Assembly: GCA_002482705.1 (NCBI GenBank)
Contig: DLGM01000144.1
Location: 1 to 6,202 of the forward strand
DNA length: 6,202 nt
Direction: 5' to 3'
Source of the DNA: Cyanobacteria bacterium UBA7694
GTDB taxonomy: Bacteria; Cyanobacteriota; Sericytochromatia; UBA7694
The notes below the pieces were generated by a model that saw nothing but the letters and a program-made list of their open reading frames with translations, was not told where the DNA came from and searched no databases. Positions 1 through 6,189 of the stretch are shown here, in pieces. Positions within the stretch are counted from its first letter, which is position 1. The number at the start of each line of letters is the position of its first letter. A program made the position numbers and the translations under genes.

Positions 1-652
1 CGGTGTGCTGTTTTTAGATGAATTGTTAGAGTTTCGGCGCGAAGTGCTGGAGGTATTGCGCCAGCCCTTAGAGGATGGGGTGGTGACCATTTCGCGGGCG
101 CAATTCTCTCTGACTTATCCAGCGGCCTTTATGCTGATTGCTTCGATGAATCCGTGCCCCTGTGGCTACCGAGGTGACCGCCTCAAGCCCTGTGTCTGTA
201 CGCCTCACCAGATTGCCCGCTATTGGGGCAAATTATCGGGCCCTCTGCTCGATCGGGTGGATATCCATCTCGAAGTTCCACGCCTTGAGGAGCAGATGAT
301 GATTGCCCCGACACCGAGTGAAAGTTCGGCACAAATCCGCGAACGGGTTGAGCGGGCGCGCACCTTGCAACGGGAGCGTTTTGCCGGGCAAGACATTCTC
401 TGTAATGCCCATATGCAACCGCGTCACTTGCGCACCTTTTGTAGCCTTGATGCCCGTTCACAACAGCTCTTACAGCAGGCATTACAGCGCTTGCATCTCA
501 GCGCACGCGCCTATGACCGCATTCTCAAAGTGGCACGCACAATTGCCGACCTGGATGCCGCTGAGGGAATCCAGGTCCAACATGTGGCCGAAGCCATTCA
601 ACTGCGCGTGCTGGATCGCAGCGGGAGTGCGAGCCTGAGGGGAGCCAGTTAA
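1..652 (+). CDS. comM: ComM/YifB-family Mg-chelatase-like AAA+ ATPase, C-terminal part (5' end outside window)
   Basis: This is the last ~216 residues of a family that is usually about 500 residues long, so more than half lies left of the window. The reading frame is open to the left edge (first full codon at 2), so the GTG at position 5 is an internal valine, not a start. The visible part opens in the Walker B strand (GVLFLDE). It continues with the family's Cys-rich segment (NPCPCGYRGD, then CVC about 10 residues later) and the SGPLLDRVD segment that carries the conserved arginine region. It ends in the Mg_chelatase_C helical domain (SARAYDRILKVARTIADL...). In Vibrio and Haemophilus, ComM is a hexameric helicase that promotes branch migration during natural transformation; the role in this organism is inferred. 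The TAA stop overlaps the stop of the convergent mlaD in a shared TTAA. The family assignment is firm; the exact cellular role is less so. Confidence 0.93.
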   Translation, partial: GVLFLDELLEFRREVLEVLRQPLEDGVVTISRAQFSLTYPAAFMLIASMNPCPCGYRGDRLKPCVCTPHQIARYWGKLSGPLLDRVDIHLEVPRLEEQMMIAPTPSESSAQIRERVERARTLQRERFAGQDILCNAHMQPRHLRTFCSLDARSQQLLQQALQRLHLSARAYDRILKVARTIADLDAAEGIQVQHVAEAIQLRVLDRSGSASLRGAS

Positions 653-2100
653 GGCAGTTTGGCCGGTGCTGCAGTTTTGGGCTGCCAGCGGAAACCAATA
701 TTAAACTCGTTAATGCCTTTGACAAATTGATTGTCCCAGTACATCGAAATCCCATAATCATCAAATAAGTCTTGTAATACACCCAAGCGCATGGTGGGAG
801 AGTTGATATCATAGAGTTCGCCACTGAGGGTCAGGGGACGGTCAAAGGCCGTCAGTTTAAAATCGGTACCAGCCCCCAGTTTACCGCGTACAATCCCAAA
901 GCGAATGGTGGTGTTGCTGTCCGTGAGGTTGCTGCCAAGCTGTAAGTTGATCAGGTTGCGATCCCCAATTTCATCAAGGCCAACCCGGAAATAAGACAGG
1001 GCACCTAATCCGAGGTCGCCAAAGATATTAAAGTTCCCCATGGCTCCAGGGCTCAGTTTTAAATCTTGACTGAGGCGGGCCGCTCCCAGAGCTTCAGCGC
1101 GAAAGTTGATATTGAGATTATTTTCACCGGGCAGTTTGGGCGTGGTGAAGTCAATAATCGATTCGGTTAAGCGCGTGGCGTTTTTGGCCACGGTTTTGAT
1201 ATTTGATTTAATTTCAGGATCGCCGCTGATTTCTTTGACATCTTTGGCAATGTCGCGCACATCGTCGGTTACGCCAGAGACATCCTGAGTCAGAGTGCGC
1301 ATGTCTTCGGTGAGTTGATTCCAGCGACCGGTCAGCTCTTCGACATTGGTCAGGGTGCCACGGGCACTGCGTAACATCTCTGGGTCGCGGGCCAAGGCAT
1401 TCACTTGAGCGCTCAAGGCTTCCATATTGTTGGCAATGCGCCCGGTGCTGGCCACAATCGAACGAATTTCGGGGATTGTAGTGGCAGTGGCACCATTGAG
1501 CTGACGCAAGAGTTGGTCAGTTTGAGTCGTTAGGGCGCCGAAACCCTTGGTCACGCCACGAATATCTTTAAACAGCCCTTCCATTTGTTGGGCCGAGCGA
1601 TTGACGGTGGTGACCGTGTTTAAGATGTCATCCCGCAAACCTTTGTTTTCGACCAAAGCACGGGCCGATTTGAGCATCTCTTGGGCCTCGGTGAAAATGG
1701 CGTCCATACTGGCGGGTGGATTGCCCTGAACCATATCCCCCGTTTTTAAAAAGGTATCGCTGTCTATTTCAGGAGGCAGGATTTCAAGGGCTTTATCACC
1801 GACTAAACCGGTGGTGACAATGGTGAAGGTCGAACCTACTGGAAGCTGTACCTCGCGGTTGATATTCATGGTGACTTTGACGCGACGTTTGGCTGGTTCG
1901 GGTTCGATCGCCATGATTTCACCGATTTTAACCCCCATCAGGCTGACAACGGAGCCCGAGCGGATACCGCCCACATGGGGGAAATATCCGTACAGTTGAT
2001 AGTTGGCATAGGGGTTAATTTGCCAGATGAACAGTACGCCTCCGAGCACCGTGACTACCGTGAGGATTGCCATCAGGCCGACTTTAAACGTTGCGTTCAT
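649..2100 (-). CDS. mlaD: MlaD-like MCE-domain protein with long helical region and beta-rich C-terminal domain
   Basis: This is the substrate-binding MCE component of an MlaE/MlaF lipid ABC transporter, anchored in the inner membrane and acting in the periplasm. The 483 residues divide into four parts: an N-terminal membrane anchor (about 7-27); one MCE domain (about 36-112; VGGIRSGSVVSLMGVKIGEI and TTGLVGDKALEI are typical); a long helical, coiled-coil-like region (about 132-320); and a beta-rich tail (about 328-473) of alternating polar and hydrophobic strands ending in FNIGFRW. E. coli MlaD is only about 180 residues and has no such tail. A similar extended MlaD with an outer-membrane beta-barrel is known from Veillonella parvula, and long MCE proteins with like tails occur in other diderms. 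I therefore infer a trans-envelope bridge, although the barrel is not proven here. The start lies inside mlaF (17-bp overlap), with a weak AAGG about 9 nt upstream, and suits the anchor. It is last in the operon. Confidence 0.92.
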   Translation of the reverse strand: MNATFKVGLMAILTVVTVLGGVLFIWQINPYANYQLYGYFPHVGGIRSGSVVSLMGVKIGEIMAIEPEPAKRRVKVTMNINREVQLPVGSTFTIVTTGLVGDKALEILPPEIDSDTFLKTGDMVQGNPPASMDAIFTEAQEMLKSARALVENKGLRDDILNTVTTVNRSAQQMEGLFKDIRGVTKGFGALTTQTDQLLRQLNGATATTIPEIRSIVASTGRIANNMEALSAQVNALARDPEMLRSARGTLTNVEELTGRWNQLTEDMRTLTQDVSGVTDDVRDIAKDVKEISGDPEIKSNIKTVAKNATRLTESIIDFTTPKLPGENNLNINFRAEALGAARLSQDLKLSPGAMGNFNIFGDLGLGALSYFRVGLDEIGDRNLINLQLGSNLTDSNTTIRFGIVRGKLGAGTDFKLTAFDRPLTLSGELYDINSPTMRLGVLQDLFDDYGISMYWDNQFVKGINEFNIGFRWQPKTAAPAKLP

Positions 2101-2833
2101 CGGATACTACCTTGCCTTCTAAAAAGTTACGAACGGTCACATTGGCGGAATTCTTCATTTCTTCCACGGTGCCCGTATCGAGAATGCGTCCTTCATAAAA
2201 CATTGTAATCAGATCAGCGGTGCGAAAAATGGTGCTGAGCTGGTGGGTGACCACAATCGAGATGCCACCAATGCGCTTTTGCAAGCTGGAAATTAAATCT
2301 TCAATGACTGTGGAGGTGACCGGGTCCAGCCCGGTTGTGGGTTCATCATATAAAAGAATCTGTGGGTCACGGGCAATGGCGCGGGCAATACCCACGCGTT
2401 TTTGCATGCCCCCGCTGAGTTCCGAAGGAAAGAGATCAGCGGTGCCATCAAGGCCCACCAAGGCCAATTTTTCTTCGGCAATGTGTTTGATTTCGGCTTT
2501 GCTCATTTTGCTGTTTTCTAAAAACATAAAGCCGACATTTTCCCACACTTTGAGCGAATCAAAGAGCGCTGCTGACTGGAAGACAATGCCAATTTGAGAG
2601 CGATAGGCGTCTAATTCCTCTTGGCTTTTAAGATCGACAATCGAAGTGCCATTGACGCTAATGCTGCCTTGATCCGGCTTAAATAGACGCAGAATAAGAC
2701 GTAGGATCGTGCTTTTGCCACAGCCGGAGGGGCCAATCACGACGGTGGTTTGCCCCTCTTTAAAGGTGAAATCGATGCCGCGTAGCACCTGTTTGCTACC
2801 GAAACTTTTGTGGAGATTACTCACTTCAATCAT
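2084..2833 (-). CDS. mlaF: MlaF-like ABC transporter ATP-binding protein
   Basis: This is the cytoplasmic ATPase that drives the MlaE permease for phospholipid movement between the membranes. All nucleotide-binding elements of the 249-residue protein are intact: Walker A GPSGCGKST (34-42), Q-loop Gln86 in VFQSAALFDSL, signature LSGGM (139-143), Walker B ILLYDEP with catalytic Glu164, D-loop GLDP (168-171) and switch His197. The SGGMQKRVGIARA signature and the FQSAALFDSL segment are characteristic of the MlaF/Ttg2A branch rather than generic importers. Its ATG overlaps the mlaE stop as ATGA, so it is probably translated by coupling. Its 3' end overlaps the mlaD start by 17 bp. In E. coli MlaF is stabilised by the STAS protein MlaB, and no mlaB is present in this operon. 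Confidence 0.96.
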   Translation of the reverse strand: MIEVSNLHKSFGSKQVLRGIDFTFKEGQTTVVIGPSGCGKSTILRLILRLFKPDQGSISVNGTSIVDLKSQEELDAYRSQIGIVFQSAALFDSLKVWENVGFMFLENSKMSKAEIKHIAEEKLALVGLDGTADLFPSELSGGMQKRVGIARAIARDPQILLYDEPTTGLDPVTSTVIEDLISSLQKRIGGISIVVTHQLSTIFRTADLITMFYEGRILDTGTVEEMKNSANVTVRNFLEGKVVSDERNV

Positions 2834-3618
2834 TTGCGTGCCAAGACATTAAACAGAATAAATGAAAGGAAATAATTGGAGACAAAAATGCAGATCAGCG
2901 AAGTCACGACGGAGCGGGTTGTAGCCTCGCCGACCCCCCTTGCGCCTTGCCCAGTGTTCACCCCTTGAAAACAGGCAATACTGGCAATAACAAACCCAAA
3001 AAACGCCGATTTTAGTAGGGCTTTGAGGACATCTTCAATATAGAGTAGCGATTTGATCGAGTCGATAAAGACGGTCAGTACCAGCCCTTGGCTACCGACC
3101 CCGACAAACGTGCCACCAATTAAGCCAATCGCCAAAGCCAGAATGGTCAGCAAAGGCAACATAATGCAGGCTGAAATGATGCGCGGCAGCAACAGATAAT
3201 ACATGGGCGGGACGGCCATCGCAGTCAATGCGTCGAGCTGTTCAGTGACTTTCATGGAGCCAATCTCAGCGGTGATTGCTGCACCCACACGCCCAGCGAC
3301 CACCACGGCGGTAAACGACGGGGTCAGTTCACGGGCCAGGGACATGGCGGTGACTCCGCCGACGACGCTGGCACTGCCATATTTGATCATGACCCCAGAT
3401 ACCTGTAAACAAAAGACCATGCCGACGGCCAGACCGGTGACGAGCACAATTGGCAGGGAGTCGGTGCCGATAAACGCCAATTGTTGCAGGGTATTGCGCC
3501 AATGGATACGCCCTTTGAGAAGGTACATCAGGGCGTCACGGATAAAAAGGGTGTACTCGCCTACCGCTTCAACGGCGGAGACAAAGCTCTGAGTGGATTT
3601 GGAGGGGGTTGCTGCCAT
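2830..3618 (-). CDS. mlaE: MlaE-family lipid ABC transporter permease
   Basis: This is the integral inner-membrane permease of the Mla phospholipid transporter (YrbE/Ttg2B/TGD1 family). Its 262 residues match the family's usual ~260. An amphipathic N-terminal stretch (about 20-50) is followed by hydrophobic segments at about 52-75, 147-172, 200-220 and 236-258. The family core is clear: LARELTP (94-100), then AGRVGAAITAEIGSMKVTEQ (108-127), which is the conserved signature of MlaE permeases. It is the first gene of an mlaE-mlaF-mlaD operon and ends in an ATGA overlap with mlaF. The ATG at 3618-3616 is preceded by GAATGATTATCTT with no Shine-Dalgarno sequence, so the start could be leaderless or lie slightly elsewhere; the next in-frame ATG (residue 32) would cut the conserved N-terminal helix. 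Function is inferred from family membership. Confidence 0.95.
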   Translation of the reverse strand: MAATPSKSTQSFVSAVEAVGEYTLFIRDALMYLLKGRIHWRNTLQQLAFIGTDSLPIVLVTGLAVGMVFCLQVSGVMIKYGSASVVGGVTAMSLARELTPSFTAVVVAGRVGAAITAEIGSMKVTEQLDALTAMAVPPMYYLLLPRIISACIMLPLLTILALAIGLIGGTFVGVGSQGLVLTVFIDSIKSLLYIEDVLKALLKSAFFGFVIASIACFQGVNTGQGARGVGEATTRSVVTSLICIFVSNYFLSFILFNVLARK

Positions 3619-3741
3619 AAGATAATCATTCTGTTCCAGAGTACTTTAGGCTCAATGGGCTGGGAGCTTATTTAAGGCTGTGCTTGCTGGTATTCTAGCA
3701 TGGCTCTTTGTTCAGGCGGGTATTGGTGTTAGAATAGGGGC
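3619..3741. promoter_or_regulatory. Divergent intergenic region, mlaE operon / ADC-like gene
   Basis: This 123-bp spacer must hold promoters for both the leftward mla operon and the rightward decarboxylase-like gene. An imperfect dyad, AGCTTATTTAAGGCT (3665-3679), sits roughly mid-spacer and could be an operator, but it is short and may be chance. For the mla side I see only a poor -10-like AATGAT close to the start codon and no good -35. The plus-strand candidate is listed separately. There is no small gene here and no recognisable riboswitch. Confidence 0.5.
3708..3735 (+). promoter_or_regulatory. Candidate sigma-70-type promoter for the ADC-like gene, possibly leaderless
   Basis: TAGAAT (3730-3735) matches the -10 consensus at five of six positions and is preceded by TG one base upstream (TGTTAGAAT, the extended -10 form). 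TTGTTC (3708-3713) is a poor -35 match with a 16-bp spacer. Only 6 bp separate the hexamer from the ATG at 3742, so a transcript from here would begin at about the start codon. That agrees with the lack of a properly spaced Shine-Dalgarno sequence (AGGGG ends 1 nt before the ATG). It is a prediction by eye. Confidence 0.4.
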
Positions 3742-4500
3742 ATGTTTCGCTCTAAAGGCATTTTTGAAGGCATTGAAATTTTCACCGACAGCAACTCTGG
3801 CGTGGAAATGCCCGTGCGTTATTACCGGGCCGAAATGATTGTCTCACTGTTTGAAGCCGATCTTGAGCCTTTATTGCCGTTGATGCCTCATCCCCGGATG
3901 CACCCGGTGCGCCGGGGCAACCACAAAAGCGCCATTAGCATCATTCAGACCGTTTGTAATCATGGGTCTTTGCCCCCTTACCGCAGCGTTGCGATTGCCA
4001 TCCCGATTACCATTGGCAAATGGCCTGCTCCTTCTTATTTGCCCCTTTTATTTGAAGAGTCATGGCCCAATAAAGGCCTGTTCATTTATAAAGAAGCGCT
4101 CAATACGGGTGACTCTTTTTCCGCCATGACTGAGGTCTGGGGTTATCCTGCCATGCTGACCGAAGTGAACCACGACATGATCGATGACAATCACCTCGAA
4201 ACCACGGTCACAGAAGAAGAGAAGATCTTGGCCGTGCGCATTAAACGCCCAAATTATGTGCGTGAAGAGCGTAAAGACCTGATGTTTTATTCGGTCAAAC
4301 AGGGCTATGTGTGTGAAAACATTGTGCGCATTGAAGCTTCGGAAGATTTCTCCCGTCGCCCGGATTCTTCCGTGATTGTATTTGGGAAGCATCCGCTGGG
4401 ACAGCAGCTTAAGGCCATGGGTGTTGGCCCTTATTGCTTGGCCACCCGTTCTTTCCTCGACATGAAAAGCGTGCGTTTACAGCCGCGTTACCTCGAGTAA
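3742..4500 (+). CDS. Acetoacetate decarboxylase-like protein lacking the catalytic lysines
   Basis: This 252-residue protein resembles the acetoacetate decarboxylase (ADC) superfamily in length and overall pattern. An N-terminal strand region (MPVRYYRAEMIVSLFEAD) leads into PLLP..PHPRMHPVRRG; the middle has YRSVAIAIPIT and a GLFIYKEALNTGD segment; then comes EVWGYPAML (131-139). In true ADC the corresponding YPKK segment holds the Schiff-base lysine and its neighbour. Here those two positions read Ala137-Met138, so classical decarboxylation is unlikely. Related ADC-like proteins carry out other reactions, or none is known, and I cannot name a substrate. No signal peptide is visible, so it is probably cytoplasmic. 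It stands alone: divergent from mlaE and convergent with the radical SAM gene, whose stop lies 1 bp past its TAA. The superfamily call is from recognition of motifs, not an alignment. Confidence 0.75.
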   Translation: MFRSKGIFEGIEIFTDSNSGVEMPVRYYRAEMIVSLFEADLEPLLPLMPHPRMHPVRRGNHKSAISIIQTVCNHGSLPPYRSVAIAIPITIGKWPAPSYLPLLFEESWPNKGLFIYKEALNTGDSFSAMTEVWGYPAMLTEVNHDMIDDNHLETTVTEEEKILAVRIKRPNYVREERKDLMFYSVKQGYVCENIVRIEASEDFSRRPDSSVIVFGKHPLGQQLKAMGVGPYCLATRSFLDMKSVRLQPRYLE

Positions 4501-4501
4501 T

Positions 4502-5470
4502 TCACACGGTTTTGAGAGCGAGCTCGGTCAGCCACTGTTTGGCCTGTGTCAATTCTGTGGCGGAAGGCCGTCTTGCAATTTCAGGGCGAGTATTGGCTTT
4601 GTAAAGGGGGCGGTACTGCTCTAACAGACTGATTTCAGCGCTGGGGCAGTGAAGGGCCAACCACTCTAAAACCGGGCGGGTACAACAGTCCAAGTGGGCG
4701 GGCACAATCAAATGCCTGACGATCAGCCGTGCCCCTTGGGCTTGATAGGCCAGCAAGTTGTGTTGCAGACTGGCCGTGTACTGTGTGATTTGGGTGAGCC
4801 GCCAAGCACAGCGGTCATTGCCATGTTTATAATCCGGGAGATAGATATCAATGACTCCTTCCATAAGCATCAGGCCTTGGGCTGAGAGCGTGCCATTGCC
4901 GTTAAAGACGAGTGGCTGATACATATCGTGGGGGAGTTGCTCTGCCAGAGTCAAAAGGGTGTGTAAATGTGGCTCCGGGGTACCGCCAATCAAACTGAGG
5001 GTGCGCACTGACTCTCGGTGTTGCACAATCGCTGTGACCAACGCCTGAGGGGTGACGGCTTGACCAGCCTCTAAGGCAAACGTTTCTCGCCAGTTGTGGC
5101 AATAGACGCAGTGCATGGTACAGCCGCCAAAAAAAATTGCAAAAGTGGGGCTAAGCGGCGCTTCTTCTCCGTGGTGGACATAAGCCCCTGAAATGACGGC
5201 TTGGGCATCAAGGCGGCAATAACCTTTTTCACCGGCAATGCGATTGATATGACAGTGGTGCACGCAGAAGTTACAGTGTTCGAGTTCCCGGGTTGCCAAG
5301 GCCCTTTTAATACTGAGCCAAGAATGTTCACCGGAAGTGGGCGGTGCTTGGTGACGGAACTGGGCAAGCCCTTGGGTATGTAGATCCCATAAAGCTGTTG
5401 TACTCAGGCTCTCTAGGGGGGGAGCCGACAAACGAATAGCGTGGGCGCGTTCCCGTACCGGGCGCTTCAT
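4502..5470 (-). CDS. PflX-like (COG1313) radical SAM protein of unknown substrate
   Basis: This 322-residue radical SAM enzyme carries the canonical cluster motif C117-x3-C121-x2-C124 in GGCTMHCVYCHNW, which binds the [4Fe-4S] cluster that cleaves S-adenosylmethionine. Upstream is a second cysteine set, C66-x2-C69-x3-C73-x11-C85 (CNFCVHHCHINR..EKGYC), as in the family's N-terminal domain, which may hold another metal or cluster. HHGEEAPLSP precedes the core, and IGGTPEPHL, DIYLPDYKHG and LLEQYRPLYKA follow; together these point to the PflX group related to pyruvate-formate-lyase activases. The group's substrate is unknown, and no formate-lyase-type glycyl radical enzyme is seen nearby. Its ATG overlaps the stop of the upstream membrane-protein gene as ATGA, so the two are probably co-translated. 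The first ~60 residues are poorly conserved to my eye. The class is secure and the subgroup likely. Confidence 0.88.
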   Translation of the reverse strand: MKRPVRERAHAIRLSAPPLESLSTTALWDLHTQGLAQFRHQAPPTSGEHSWLSIKRALATRELEHCNFCVHHCHINRIAGEKGYCRLDAQAVISGAYVHHGEEAPLSPTFAIFFGGCTMHCVYCHNWRETFALEAGQAVTPQALVTAIVQHRESVRTLSLIGGTPEPHLHTLLTLAEQLPHDMYQPLVFNGNGTLSAQGLMLMEGVIDIYLPDYKHGNDRCAWRLTQITQYTASLQHNLLAYQAQGARLIVRHLIVPAHLDCCTRPVLEWLALHCPSAEISLLEQYRPLYKANTRPEIARRPSATELTQAKQWLTELALKTV

Positions 5471-5856
5471 GGGCGGCGTGGATAAAAAATGCGCAACAGG
5501 TAAATCACGATGCCAATTGCCAGCAGGGGAATCATCAAAACACGCAGGTAGATCAGCACTTCAACCACGATCACCCGCAGAATTAACAGGGCTTGTGGAA
5601 GTAACAATAAGAGCAGCAGGAGCGACACAAACAATAACGCCAGCGGGCCTCGCGGCAGGGGCCTGGGTAATAATGTCCAACCTTCACGGGGACGTGAGGG
5701 CTGCGGTTCAGGGGCTGGACGGGGCTGTACTTCCACTGAGGGGGCTTCTAAGGGCAGAATCGTGTCCGCAGGTGGGGGAGCATCTCCCAGTTCGAGGAAG
5801 GGAATTCGCTCAGGAACGGGTTCTGGCGAGGGTGAAGGCTGATGATCCGCTTTCAT
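5467..5856 (-). CDS. Hypothetical proline-rich membrane protein
   Basis: I do not recognise this 129-residue protein. Residues 1-68 are rich in proline and acidic residues (QPSPSPEPVPER, APPPAD, RPAPEPQPSRPR) and are probably disordered. Residues about 70-121 are strongly hydrophobic, with an eight-leucine stretch broken by a proline, and could form two membrane helices with an arginine-bearing turn (LILRVIVVEVLIYLRV). The end, RIFYPRRP, is positively charged, which favours a cytoplasmic C-terminus. With two helices the proline-rich part would also face the cytoplasm. It is the first gene of a pair with the radical SAM gene (ATGA overlap). No Shine-Dalgarno sequence precedes the ATG, but a -10-like hexamer lies 7 bp upstream. 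The coupled arrangement supports its being a real gene despite the low-complexity composition. Confidence 0.72.
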   Translation of the reverse strand: MKADHQPSPSPEPVPERIPFLELGDAPPPADTILPLEAPSVEVQPRPAPEPQPSRPREGWTLLPRPLPRGPLALLFVSLLLLLLLLPQALLILRVIVVEVLIYLRVLMIPLLAIGIVIYLLRIFYPRRP

Positions 5857-5863
5857 ATTGCTT

Positions 5864-5869
5864 ATCTTA
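5864..5869 (-). promoter_or_regulatory. Candidate -10 element for the membrane protein / radical SAM pair
   Basis: Read on the minus strand, TGTTAAGAT contains TAAGAT (four of six consensus bases) with TG one base upstream, an extended -10 form. Seven bases separate it from the ATG at 5856, so transcription would start at or very near the start codon. There is no convincing -35, and the call rests on position and similarity to the arrangement before the gene at 3742. Confidence 0.3.
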
Positions 5870-5942
5870 ACACACAGGCCCGGAACTTTTCTCAGATCGG
5901 CTGCGTCCTTTGCAACATGGATTTAATCTGAGTGAGGTTTGC

Positions 5943-6155
5943 ATGGGGTCTTCGTTGTTGACGCGCCCAGATTTAGGTGCGATTGCTGAATTTGAGCAGC
6001 GCTTGGTTCATCTGGAAGCACTGATCAAAGAAATGCGAGCTGAGCTGAATTCCCTCAAGGTGCAGCTCACTGAAGAAGACCTGGTGCGTCTCGAAAAGAT
6101 GAAAGCCTATCAGCGATTGGCTGATCAAATGCTGAATGCAAGCGCCAAGGCTTAG
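5943..6155 (+). CDS. Small coiled-coil protein of unknown function
   Basis: This gene encodes a 70-residue soluble protein. I chose the ATG at 5943 because GTGAGG (5932-5937) is a good Shine-Dalgarno match 5 nt upstream. The frame could also start at a TTG (5910), adding 11 residues, but that codon has no ribosome binding site. Hydrophobic residues run in an unbroken 3-4 pattern, I14, F17, L21, L24, I28, M31, L35, L38, L42, so the middle should form a dimeric or trimeric coiled coil. A second helix (about 44-65, EEDLVRLEKMKAYQRLADQM) follows. There are no cysteines, signal peptide or membrane segment. It probably lies in the same transcript as a gene beginning just past the window, which would be the best clue to its role. 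I recognise no family. Confidence 0.72.
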   Translation: MGSSLLTRPDLGAIAEFEQRLVHLEALIKEMRAELNSLKVQLTEEDLVRLEKMKAYQRLADQMLNASAKA

Positions 6156-6189
6156 CGCTCACGTGATCTGCCTCTCACATTATTGATTG

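Noticed and set aside
5..7. GTG at position 5 as the start of the first gene.
   Set aside because: It falls inside the Walker B strand (GVLFLDE) of a ComM-family protein; the frame is open to the left edge, so the gene is truncated by the window.
150..210. Cys-rich CPCG...CVC segment as an unusual zinc site in the AAA+ protein.
   Set aside because: This segment is common in ComM/YifB proteins from many phyla, so it is not a novelty.
3203..3592. Open frame on the plus strand antisense to mlaE (and a similar one at 2220-2597 antisense to mlaF).
   Set aside because: Both lie wholly opposite well-conserved coding sequence, have no ribosome binding site, and translate to compositions typical of antisense shadows.
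3665..3679. Imperfect dyad AGCTTATTTAAGGCT as a transcription-factor operator.
   Set aside because: It is too short and imperfect to claim alone; mentioned only within the divergent spacer entry.
5469..5870. Plus-strand open frame opposite the proline-rich membrane protein.
   Set aside because: Either strand could be argued since both are unconserved to my eye, but the minus-strand frame has a membrane-protein pattern and an ATGA coupling to the radical SAM gene; the plus frame has neither, and its start has no Shine-Dalgarno sequence.
5910..5942. TTG start that would give the coiled-coil protein 81 residues.
   Set aside because: No ribosome binding site precedes it, while the ATG at 5943 has GTGAGG at good spacing.
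6156..6189. Terminator after the coiled-coil gene.
   Set aside because: No GC-rich stem followed by a T run is visible.
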